NCBI GenBank assembly: GCA_031275525.1
Contig: JAISOP010000281.1
Location: 1 to 8,279 of the forward strand
Source: Tannerella sp.
Lineage (GTDB): Bacteria > Bacteroidota > Bacteroidia > Bacteroidales > Tannerellaceae
Direction of reading: 5' to 3'
DNA length: 8,279 nucleotides
Shown here: piece by piece, positions 1 through 6,857 of the stretch
Position numbering within the stretch: the first letter of the stretch is position 1
Layout of the letters: each line of letters opens with the position of its first letter
The notes under the pieces: generated by a model
Databases searched by the model: none
Told to the model about the DNA's origin: nothing
The model's input: the letters and a program-made list of their open reading frames with translations, nothing else
Position numbers and translations under genes: made by a program

Positions 1-16
1 TCAATTCTCAATTCTC
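1..16. repeat. short TCAATTC tandem repeat in the fecR leader
   Basis: Two perfect copies of TCAATTC followed by a partial third sit at the left edge of the window. The remainder of the 93-base leader is AT-rich. I see no TAnnTTTG promoter box in it and no recognisable end of a sigma-factor gene. The repeat is too short to assign a role and may continue outside the window. Confidence 0.35.
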
Positions 17-93
17 CATTTTTTTGGAGCGGTAGTGAGTACAAAACGCCTTCCCGTTTCGTTTTCCTGTAAATTAAACAAGAAAGGCACAGG

Positions 94-1323
94 GTGATGG
101 ACAGTTTGTCAAGAAAAAGAGTATATCTCGGTCTGCTGGAAGATGCCGCATTTTTCCGGTGGATGCTGCATCCTACTCCTGCACTCGATGCCCACTGGAA
201 AGAAATTATGCAAACATCACCCGAAATGAAAGAGGCGATTGATGAGTTGAAAACCGTGCTTCGCGGAATGAAAGTGCAGGAAGAGGGACTGTCGGCGGAA
301 GCCCAAAAAGAATTGTGGCGCCGCATCGAAGCCTCCGTTTGCCGCAAACGGCATACCTTCCGGCTGAAACCGTTGCTGCGCTATGCCGCGCTTTTCTGCC
401 TGCTGCTGTCTGCCGGCGCTTACTGGATATTTACGAAAAACGGTACGCCGGAGGATTCGATAGACTACCAGTCGCTTGTTTCCGATACGGTACTGACGAC
501 CGGACGATCCGGCAAGGTGACAATTGTGCTGGCCAACCAGGAAAAAATCGAAGTGGAAGAAACGGCTGTGGAACTCCGGCATGATATGGAAGGACGGATG
601 AGCGTCAATTCGGTCCTGATCAAAACGGATGGAGGAAAAGAACCTGCGGCGCCTTCCGAAAAGCAGGAAAACAGACTCAACCGGTTATTTGTACCCTACG
701 GAAAGACGACGCATCTGGTGATGAGCGACGGATCAAAGGTCTGGGTCAATTCGGGCAGCCGGATGATTTATCCCTCCGTTTTTGCGGAAAACAGGCGGGA
801 AATCTATGTCGAAGGTGAAATTTACCTGGAGGTGGCGCGGAACGAACAAGCTCCCTTTATCGTAAAAACAGACTTGCTGGAAATTGACGTACTGGGCACC
901 TCGTTCAACGTCTCGGCCTATAAGAATGACGAAAACCAGTCGGTCGTGCTCGCCTCCGGCGCCCTTGCGGTGAAGGGGAAGAAGGAGAAAACGGCCCTGA
1001 CCATCCGGCCCAACCAGAAATATACGTTTGAAAAAAGCGCCAACCTGTCCGGTGTACAGGAAGTGAATGTTTCCGATTATACGGGGTGGATATGCGGTTT
1101 TCTTTCCCTGAAAAATGAAAAGTTGAGCAGCGTACTGCATAAGGTGGAACGCTATTATAATGTCAGGATTGACTGTGACGCCTCGCTTGCCGACCGCATC
1201 TCGGTCAGCGGCAAACTTGATTTAAAAGAAAATATAGAAGAAACATTCCGGATTATATCCATTACGGCGCCCATTGAATATGTCATCCGGGATAACGAGA
1301 TAAGCATCCATGTGAAACCCTGA
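94..1323 (+). CDS. FecR-family anti-sigma factor (inner-membrane sigma regulator)
   Basis: This is a single-pass inner-membrane anti-sigma factor that would hold an ECF sigma factor inactive until signalled by the STN domain of a SusC partner. The 409 residues show a cytoplasmic N-terminal region (about 1-92), one transmembrane helix (about 93-113, LLRYAALFCLLLSAGAYWIF), a FecR domain (about 198-295, starting VPYGKTTHLVMSDGSKVWVNS and including the EGEIYLEV and DVLGTSFNV strands typical of the family), and a C-terminal STN-like DUF4974 domain (about 338-405, SLKNEKLSSVLHKVERYYNV). Length is normal for Bacteroidota FecR proteins. The coordinates use a GTG at 94, but the ATG at 97 is equally good and gives a protein one residue shorter; AGAAAGG at 81-87 could be a weak ribosome site for either. 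The next gene is susC, 141 bp downstream, the usual order in sigma/anti-sigma-controlled glycan loci. The partner sigma gene is not visible upstream. The family call is firm; the controlled genes are inferred from position. Confidence 0.93.
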   Translation: MMDSLSRKRVYLGLLEDAAFFRWMLHPTPALDAHWKEIMQTSPEMKEAIDELKTVLRGMKVQEEGLSAEAQKELWRRIEASVCRKRHTFRLKPLLRYAALFCLLLSAGAYWIFTKNGTPEDSIDYQSLVSDTVLTTGRSGKVTIVLANQEKIEVEETAVELRHDMEGRMSVNSVLIKTDGGKEPAAPSEKQENRLNRLFVPYGKTTHLVMSDGSKVWVNSGSRMIYPSVFAENRREIYVEGEIYLEVARNEQAPFIVKTDLLEIDVLGTSFNVSAYKNDENQSVVLASGALAVKGKKEKTALTIRPNQKYTFEKSANLSGVQEVNVSDYTGWICGFLSLKNEKLSSVLHKVERYYNVRIDCDASLADRISVSGKLDLKENIEETFRIISITAPIEYVIRDNEISIHVKP

Positions 1324-1365
1324 AAAATGATCTGCCTATGGAAACGTAAACCGAAAAAAACGCAT

Positions 1366-1453
1366 GAAAAAAAACCGGAAAGTATTCACCCATACTTTCC
1401 GGTAGCTTTAGAGAAAAAAACTTTTCAACAAAATGATTTTTAATCCGAAAACC
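1366..1453 (-). ncRNA. candidate cis-antisense sRNA over the susC leader (DonS-like layout)
   Basis: Two signals on the minus strand bracket a short transcript. A TACTTTTG box (1465 down to 1458) exactly fits the Bacteroides -7 consensus TAnnTTTG, which would place the start near 1451-1455. A 12-bp hairpin followed by eight T residues (stem 1403-1374, T-tract 1374-1367) would end it. The product would be about 85-90 nt, non-coding, and fully complementary to the 5' leader of susC up to just before its start codon, so it could block translation initiation or destabilise the mRNA. DonS-type antisense sRNAs occupy this position between anti-sigma and susC genes in Bacteroides fragilis. I see the signals; the transcript and its effect are inferred. 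Alternatively, the hairpin may be only a mRNA leader structure or a transcriptional insulator. Confidence 0.5.
1367..1403 (-). terminator. intrinsic terminator oriented on the minus strand
   Basis: A perfect 12-bp stem (ACCGGAAAGTAT at 1374-1385 pairs with ATACTTTCCGGT at 1392-1403) encloses a 6-base loop, TCACCC. An eight-base A run (1367-1374) lies immediately to its left, giving a T-tract on the minus strand. To the right there is no T run on the plus strand (AGCTTTAGAG), so the polarity is clearly minus. No protein-coding gene on the minus strand needs it, which is the main reason for proposing the antisense RNA. Confidence 0.7.
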
Positions 1454-1457
1454 AATA

Positions 1458-1491
1458 CAAAAGTATGAAATTAATGACTATCCAATGCAAT
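1458..1491 (-). promoter_or_regulatory. minus-strand Bacteroides-type promoter overlapping the susC start
   Basis: On the minus strand TACTTTTG (1465 to 1458) matches all six fixed positions of the Bacteroidota housekeeping -7 box TAnnTTTG. Upstream on that strand two TTG-containing candidates for the -33 box (consensus TTTG) are present as ATTG, at 1486-1483 and 1491-1488, leaving spacers of 17 and 22 bases. Neither is a full TTTG and the spacing is slightly off the roughly 20 expected, so the -33 element is weak. The -7 box shares its last base with the ATG of susC at 1465. Confidence 0.45.
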
Positions 1492-4400
1492 TCATGGATG
1501 GAATTGCGAAAAAAATTACGAAAAATGAAGTTGGCCTTGTTTTTCCTGGTGGTAATCCCGTGTTGTTGGGCAGCCACAGCGTCTTCTTATGCCCAGAAAA
1601 CGGAGATAAACTTGACAAAGGGAAGTAAAACCTTATGGGAACTGTTTTCCGAAATCGAAGCCAAGAGCGAGTTTATTTTCTTTTACAACGATGACGCCGT
1701 GGACCTGAGTCGGCGCGTCGAAGTGGACGGCCGGAAATATACCATCCGGGAAATTCTGGACCGGGCGCTGGAAGGTAGCGCGGCGAAATATGCCATTATG
1801 GATCGCCAGGTGATTTTTTACAAATCCCGGACGATTGAAAAGGTTGCAGAGGCGGAGGAGGCCCTCCGGCAAGATCCGAAGCAAACCGTCCGGGGGAAAG
1901 TTTCCGACATTCATGGCGAGCCGGTGACCGGGGCGAATGTGATGGAGAGGGGAACAACCAACGGTGTGGTTACCGGCATGGACGGGACGTTTACCCTGTC
2001 TGTTTCGGACCATGCGGTACTGCAAGTTTCCTATATCGGATTCCTTACGCAGGACATTCCCGTGGGGGATCGAACGGAGCTATATGTTGAACTGGTAGAA
2101 GACACGCAGTTGATTGACGAAGTGGTGGTCATCGGATACGGCACGGTACGCAAGTCCGACATGACAGGCGCTGTGGCCTCTGTTTCCGGCAGACAGTTTA
2201 AAGACCAGCCGATCACACAGGTGAGCCATATCTTACAGGGCAGGGCGGCCGGAGTGGATGTCACCACAACCAACGGAACGATCGGAGCCATTCCTAAAAT
2301 CCGTGTGCGCGGTATTACTTCCATCAACAAAAACAATGACCCTTTATGGGTGGTAGATGGAATCATCGGCGGGAGCATTGTGAATCCCTCGGACATCATG
2401 TCTATGGAGGTATTAAAAGATGCATCTTCTACGGCTATCTACGGCTCGCGCGGGGCCAACGGCGTCATACTGGTGACCACCAAACGCGGACAGGAAGGGA
2501 AAGCGCAAATTTCCTTGGAAACCGGTTTTGGCGCTTCCACACGAACCCAAAAGATGGATTTGCTAAAGCCCTACGAATATGCCCTGGCGGTCAATGAAGT
2601 CCTTGGCGCGGGAATACCGGCCGACGACCTGGCTGCCTACCAGCATGGAACCAAAGGAATCGACTGGCAGGACATCATCTCCCAGACCGGTTTTAACCAG
2701 GATTATAAACTGACCGTTTCCGGCGGCGCCGGGCCATCCAGGTATTTGCTTTCCGGGAACGTACTGGATCAAACGAGCATTACGATTTCTTCCAAATATA
2801 AAAGGTACAATTTCAGGGTGAACCTGGATTCGGATGTAACGCCGTGGTTGAATGTGGTGACCGCCCTTCATGCCACCCATGCGACGAGCCACAATACGGG
2901 TAATGCCAATGCCTTTTCGGATGTCATCAATTTTTCCCCGACCATGGAAATGGTGAACGAGAAAGGCGAGTATAACCTGGATCCTTTCAACAGTACCCAC
3001 AATAATCCCTATGGCGGCCTTGTAGCCTCCGACAGTGATCAGAAGGCCTATTCCCTGAACGGCTATGTGGATTGGCGCTTTCAAATAGCCAAAGATTTGA
3101 CTTTATCTGTGTTGGGGGGCGTCAACTATGCCAACTCCACTGCATACAGTTTTAATTCTTCACGCGTTTATCCCATGGCCCTAAGCGGTATGGGGCAGAC
3201 TGCCGTCCGGGAAATTTCCTGGCAAAACACCAATAACCTGACCTACCGGAAAAAGTGGGGCGATCATAGCCTGACCGCCACAGCCGTACTGGAATCCAGC
3301 AAACTGGAAACAGAAAACATCAGTATCAGCGGAAAGAATTTACAAAACGAAAATGTAGGTTACTGGGCGATAGACAATGCGGCCAACCAAACGGCTACGA
3401 ACGGCTATGGCGCCGAACAGATGCTATCTGTTTTCGGCCGGTTGATGTACGGATACAAAAGCCGCTACCTGCTTTCCGCCACCCTTCGGGCCGACGGCTC
3501 TTCCAAATTCCAGAAAAATAAATGGGGATATTTTCCCTCTGCGGCGGCGGCCTGGAATGTGGCCGAAGAAGATTTCATGAAAGATCAAAACCTCTTCCGG
3601 CAGTTGAAGCTAAGGACCAGCTTCGGCATTACCGGAAACCAGGCGATTGGGCGTTACGAAACCTTGGGCTCGCTGAAACGAGAGGAATATGTTTACGCCA
3701 CGGTCAACACCTTGTATCCCGGCTACTGGGCTTATTTGTCGGCTGCGCCGAACCTTAGCTGGGAAAAGACCTACCAGTATGACGCCGGAGTGGATTTCAG
3801 CATTTGGGAACAGCGGCTGAGCGGTTCCATTGACTGGTACCGGAAAGATACCAAAGACCTGTTGTTCCGCAAATCGATCCCGATGTATGACGGTGGCGGC
3901 TCCACCTGGGTCAACCAGGGGGAAGTGGAAAACACGGGATGGGAATTTACCCTCCATGCCTGTCCGCTTAACAGCAAAGCGGTCGTATGGGAAAGCACCC
4001 TGTCGGCCGCTTATGTCAGGAATACCATCCAGGACCTGGCCGGGGAAGAGGAAATCATCCCCGACAGGGCCGGGAGCGGAACCTACTGGAATACTTCCAT
4101 CCTGAGGCCCGGCAAACCGGTCGGCGCATTCTATCTCTTTGACTGGGCCGGTATTGACGAGCAGGGGAACAATCTCTACAAAACCGCCAACGGTACTTCC
4201 ATCGACCCCCAGGAATCCGACCGGATTTTGATCGGTAACCCGACGCCCGAATGGACTTTTGGCTGGAATAACAGCCTCACGTGGAAAAACTGGGAGCTCA
4301 ACCTCTTCCTCCGCGCCAGTACCGGATTCAACCGCTTGAACATCTCCCGCTTCACCATGGCCTGCATGACCGGCGAAGCGCGTTTCATCACCCTGCGCGA

Positions 4401-4761
4401 CGCCTATTACAAGAATTGGGATTATGTGGCCGACAAAAAAGACGCCCGCTTTCCAAGCCTCACCAATGGCACCAACAAGGTGTACGGCACTTCCACCCAA
4501 TGGCTGGAAGACGCCGGCTTTTTGAGAATCCAGAATTTGAGTATCGGCTACCTGCTTCCCAAATCGGTCACCGGCATAGCGTCCGTCCGTCTGTCGGCCA
4601 GCCTCCAGAACCTGTGGACCCTTACCGGCTATTCGGGTTATGATCCCGAAACGGCCTCACAAAGTTCCGACAGCCAGGGCAGTGACAGTATCCAGGGCAT
4701 TGACTACGGCGCTTACCCGCTTCCCAGAACCTTTACCTTCGGATTGAAATTAGACTTTTGA
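1465..4761 (+). CDS. SusC/RagA-type TonB-dependent outer-membrane transporter with STN signalling domain
   Basis: This is an outer-membrane beta-barrel that imports glycan fragments with its SusD partner, powered by TonB. Of 1098 residues, about 1-44 form an extended leader with hydrophobic segment LALFFLVVIPCCWAATAS and likely cleavage after SYAQ. Then come an STN domain (about 45-120), a carboxypeptidase-regulatory-like beta-sandwich (about 142-212, VRGKVSDIHGEPVTGANV), a TonB box (DEVVVIGYG, 218-226), a plug carrying the SusC hallmark VLKDASSTAIYGSRGANG (316-333), and the barrel from about 346 to the terminal aromatic strand ending KLDF. The STN domain marks it as a signalling transporter able to address FecR. 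ATG 1465 is chosen because long STN-type leaders are usual; ATG 1498 or 1525 would also leave a signal peptide. There is no Shine-Dalgarno. A possible antisense RNA covers its leader. susD follows after 30 bp, so they are co-transcribed. The substrate cannot be read from the sequence. Confidence 0.96.
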   Translation: MKLMTIQCNSWMELRKKLRKMKLALFFLVVIPCCWAATASSYAQKTEINLTKGSKTLWELFSEIEAKSEFIFFYNDDAVDLSRRVEVDGRKYTIREILDRALEGSAAKYAIMDRQVIFYKSRTIEKVAEAEEALRQDPKQTVRGKVSDIHGEPVTGANVMERGTTNGVVTGMDGTFTLSVSDHAVLQVSYIGFLTQDIPVGDRTELYVELVEDTQLIDEVVVIGYGTVRKSDMTGAVASVSGRQFKDQPITQVSHILQGRAAGVDVTTTNGTIGAIPKIRVRGITSINKNNDPLWVVDGIIGGSIVNPSDIMSMEVLKDASSTAIYGSRGANGVILVTTKRGQEGKAQISLETGFGASTRTQKMDLLKPYEYALAVNEVLGAGIPADDLAAYQHGTKGIDWQDIISQTGFNQDYKLTVSGGAGPSRYLLSGNVLDQTSITISSKYKRYNFRVNLDSDVTPWLNVVTALHATHATSHNTGNANAFSDVINFSPTMEMVNEKGEYNLDPFNSTHNNPYGGLVASDSDQKAYSLNGYVDWRFQIAKDLTLSVLGGVNYANSTAYSFNSSRVYPMALSGMGQTAVREISWQNTNNLTYRKKWGDHSLTATAVLESSKLETENISISGKNLQNENVGYWAIDNAANQTATNGYGAEQMLSVFGRLMYGYKSRYLLSATLRADGSSKFQKNKWGYFPSAAAAWNVAEEDFMKDQNLFRQLKLRTSFGITGNQAIGRYETLGSLKREEYVYATVNTLYPGYWAYLSAAPNLSWEKTYQYDAGVDFSIWEQRLSGSIDWYRKDTKDLLFRKSIPMYDGGGSTWVNQGEVENTGWEFTLHACPLNSKAVVWESTLSAAYVRNTIQDLAGEEEIIPDRAGSGTYWNTSILRPGKPVGAFYLFDWAGIDEQGNNLYKTANGTSIDPQESDRILIGNPTPEWTFGWNNSLTWKNWELNLFLRASTGFNRLNISRFTMACMTGEARFITLRDAYYKNWDYVADKKDARFPSLTNGTNKVYGTSTQWLEDAGFLRIQNLSIGYLLPKSVTGIASVRLSASLQNLWTLTGYSGYDPETASQSSDSQGSDSIQGIDYGAYPLPRTFTFGLKLDF

Positions 4762-4791
4762 GATTATAAACCTTTTAAAACAGCAACAAAG

Positions 4792-6402
4792 ATGAAATTA
4801 TTCGATCGCATACCGGCCTGTTTTTTCCTCCTGTGGATGGTTTCCTGCACCTCTTTCCTGGAAGAAGACCCGAAAGGCCAATTATCCGGCAATTTGTCTT
4901 TTACCAACAAAAATGACCTGGAATCCTCCATCCATGCACTCTATAAAAATGTGCGTAACCTCACAAACGGCGCCAACTGTTATGCACCGGCCTGGGCAGG
5001 CGATGACCTGACGGCCAACAACAATAGTGACCGGCAGAAATGGAGGGAATTTGACCAGTGGAATGTTTCGGACAACAACGGCTCCATGACCGGGTCGGAA
5101 ACAGGAAGCTGGGTACTTTTGTGGAAAATGGTAAAAGCCGCCAATTACATCATCAACGGCGTCCGCCATACGCCCGACGTGACGGAAGAACAAATCACCT
5201 TCGCCCTCGGACAGGCTTATTACTGGCGGGCTTACAGCTATTTTTACTTAGTCCGCAATTGGGGATCCGTCCCCAAGATATTGGAAGGAGAGGTGGATTA
5301 TACGCGGGAACTGTGTCCCGTGGAAGAAATCTTTGACCGGATCGTAAGCGACCTGCTGGAGGCCGAAAAACTCCCGGTTCAATATACAACCGCCCCGTGG
5401 GCCGTAAACGGCAGGAATGTGGTGGTCAGTAAAGGAGCCGCACAAGCCACCCTGGCTTACGTCTACCTCACCATGGCCGGATGGCCCCTGGACAAAGGCG
5501 CGGCTTATTATACCCTGGCAGCCGGCAAGGCGAAAGAGGTGATTGACGGCGTCGAACAGGGAACTTATTACTATGGCCTGTACGATAACTACAAAGACAT
5601 CCATTCCAAAAGATACAATTACGACAACCGGGAAGTCATCCTGGCCGTCTATTACAGTCCCAACTGGCAGGGTGATAACGGGCAGGCAGCCCGGGGCGGG
5701 ATCAACGATGCGCCCAACGACCCGGGTACAGGCGGCTGGGCGCAGGGTATCGGGGAAATCAAATTCTGGAAAACCTTCCCGGAAGGCCCCCGCAAGGAAG
5801 CCACCTATTATCCCAAAATCCGTTTAGACAACGAGGGTACGATGGTGGACTGGTGGGACGAGCGGCGGATGGTCATCCTGCCCTTCTTCCTCAAATCGGG
5901 CTATACCAGCAATGAGGAAGAATACGACTACACCAAAAACTACAATGACCAGTCGAATGGATGGAACGACCAGGCCCATCACATCATCCGTCTCTCGGAA
6001 CTCTATTGCTGGTATGCCGAAGCGGTGGGACGTTCCGGCCAAACCACACCCCTGGCCATTGAATTACTCAACAAAGTAAGGAACCGGGCAGAAGGCAGGG
6101 AGGTCAACCTTTATCCCGCCCCCCTCTCTCCCACCGAACTGGCGGAGGCAGCCTACAATGAGCATGGCTGGGAAATAGCCGGCTGGTATTGGGGCAGTCT
6201 CGCCACGCGCTTCTACGACCAGCAGCGGATGAATCGCGTCAAGGATCATTTTGAATTCAGGAAAGAAAACCCCCTGATCGAAGTATCGCCCGGAATATTC
6301 AGGCAAGAAATTGTCCGGGTAAGCGGAACATGGGATGAGCGTAAAATGTATGCTCCCATACCCGGAAGCGATGTATTATTGAATCCGAATTTGAGGAAAT
6401 AG
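4792..6402 (+). CDS. SusD/RagB-family glycan-binding surface lipoprotein
   Basis: This is the surface lipoprotein partner of the preceding SusC; family members form a lid over the barrel and bind glycan. The 536 residues begin with a lipoprotein signal ending at Cys19 (LLWMVSC), followed by TSFLEED; acidic residues just after the lipid-bearing Cys are typical of surface-exported Bacteroidota lipoproteins. The N-terminal TPR-like helical part includes the family-typical EEQITFALGQAYYWRAYSYF (132-151), followed by LVRNWGSVP. A later helix, IRLSELYCWYAEA (399-411), and LLNKVRNRA (425-433) correspond to the usual SusD C-terminal region. The segment EHGWEIAGWYWGSLATRFYD (457-476) stands where many homologues carry an ERRREL..EG.R.FDL-like motif, so this is a somewhat divergent member. 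It lies 30 bp after susC with no promoter between, and a strong terminator 22 bp after its stop ends the unit. Binding specificity is not predictable here. Confidence 0.94.
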   Translation: MKLFDRIPACFFLLWMVSCTSFLEEDPKGQLSGNLSFTNKNDLESSIHALYKNVRNLTNGANCYAPAWAGDDLTANNNSDRQKWREFDQWNVSDNNGSMTGSETGSWVLLWKMVKAANYIINGVRHTPDVTEEQITFALGQAYYWRAYSYFYLVRNWGSVPKILEGEVDYTRELCPVEEIFDRIVSDLLEAEKLPVQYTTAPWAVNGRNVVVSKGAAQATLAYVYLTMAGWPLDKGAAYYTLAAGKAKEVIDGVEQGTYYYGLYDNYKDIHSKRYNYDNREVILAVYYSPNWQGDNGQAARGGINDAPNDPGTGGWAQGIGEIKFWKTFPEGPRKEATYYPKIRLDNEGTMVDWWDERRMVILPFFLKSGYTSNEEEYDYTKNYNDQSNGWNDQAHHIIRLSELYCWYAEAVGRSGQTTPLAIELLNKVRNRAEGREVNLYPAPLSPTELAEAAYNEHGWEIAGWYWGSLATRFYDQQRMNRVKDHFEFRKENPLIEVSPGIFRQEIVRVSGTWDERKMYAPIPGSDVLLNPNLRK

Positions 6403-6423
6403 TCGGATGGATGAGAACCTCTG

Positions 6424-6449
6424 AAAACCCCTCCCCGGGAGGGGTTTTT
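6424..6449 (+). terminator. strong intrinsic terminator after susD
   Basis: AAAACCCCTCCC (6424-6435) is the exact reverse complement of GGGAGGGGTTTT (6437-6448). Allowing a five-base loop leaves a 10-bp GC-rich stem ending in a five-T tract (6445-6449). It begins 22 bases after the susD stop. The A run on the left arm means it could also work on the minus strand. It should isolate susCD from the array and enzyme gene that follow. Confidence 0.9.
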
Positions 6450-6460
6450 AGGGGTTCCCT

Positions 6461-6796
6461 GTATGTTCCGGCGAAAACATATATGTTCTGACGAAAACAA
6501 ATTTGTTCCGGCGAAAACAAATATGTTCTGACGAAAATAGATATATTCCGGCGAGATTAGATATAATCCGGCGAGATTAGATATAATCTGACGAAATTAG
6601 ATATAATCCGGCGAGATTAGATATAATCTGACGAAATTAGATATAATCCGACGGGATTAGATATAATCTGACGAAAATAGATATAATCCGGCGGGATTAG
6701 ATATAATCCGACGAAAATAGATATAATCCGGCGGGATTAGATATAATCTGACGAAAATAGATATAATCCGGCGAGATTAGATATAATCCGGCGAGA
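6461..6796. repeat. tandem array: 17 units, exact 20-bp period
   Basis: Sixteen full units plus a partial seventeenth follow one another with no insertion or deletion; the consensus is ATATAATCYGRCGARATTAG. Units 1-4 are diverged (GTTC in place of AATC, and AACA in place of ATTA in units 1-3). Two subtypes, CCGGCG and CTGACG, alternate for much of the array. Units 4-16 end in TAG; because 20 is not a multiple of 3, all plus frames are closed within 60 bases, and TTA in many units also closes the minus frames, so the array does not encode protein. Unit junctions carry short inverted repeats such as GATTA-GATA-TAATC. There are no spacers, so it is not CRISPR. With flanking sequence this fills the 455 bases between susD and the next gene. 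Its role is unknown: regulatory binding array, structured RNA leader and neutral minisatellite are all possible. Confidence 0.95.
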
Positions 6797-6849
6797 AGAG
6801 AATGAGCAAGAGAATGAGATAAGGTATTTAATTAGAATGATTTAATTAG
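6797..6849. repeat. two short direct-repeat pairs upstream of the Tat enzyme gene
   Basis: AGAGAATGAG occurs at 6797-6806 and 6809-6818 (12-base step), and ATTTAATTAG at 6826-6835 and 6840-6849 (14-base step). The second pair has palindromic TAATTA cores and ends eight bases before the ATG at 6858, so it lies where a repressor or a translation effect would act. I find no TAnnTTTG box here, so the promoter of the downstream gene is unlocated. The pairs may be regulatory or simply low-complexity AT-rich sequence. Confidence 0.5.
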
Positions 6850-6857
6850 CATCAAAA

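Noticed and set aside
43..65. Hairpin AAAACG/CGTTTT in the fecR leader
   Set aside because: Only 6 bp with an 11-base loop, and no T-tract outside the stem; expected by chance in AT-rich sequence.
1403..1410. Plus-strand promoter box TAGCTTTA for susC
   Set aside because: It misses the final G of TAnnTTTG, has no TTTG about 20 bases upstream, and overlaps the edge of the hairpin; susC is more likely driven by an ECF sigma factor whose box I cannot identify.
3610..4500. Long minus-strand ORF (296 codons) inside susC
   Set aside because: It is a shadow of the susC coding frame: the plus strand encodes a clear conserved barrel, and the minus translation has no recognisable domain.
6246..6520. 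Minus-strand reading frames running from the array's left end into susD
   Set aside because: They are antisense to the conserved susD coding sequence, consist partly of repeat, and show no recognisable protein features.
6461..6796. CRISPR array
   Set aside because: Units are directly contiguous at a 20-bp period with no variable spacers, and no cas genes are nearby.
6461..6796. Array of TATAAT promoters
   Set aside because: TATAAT recurs because it is part of the repeat, but Bacteroidota housekeeping promoters use TAnnTTTG, so the E. coli -10 resemblance carries no weight here.
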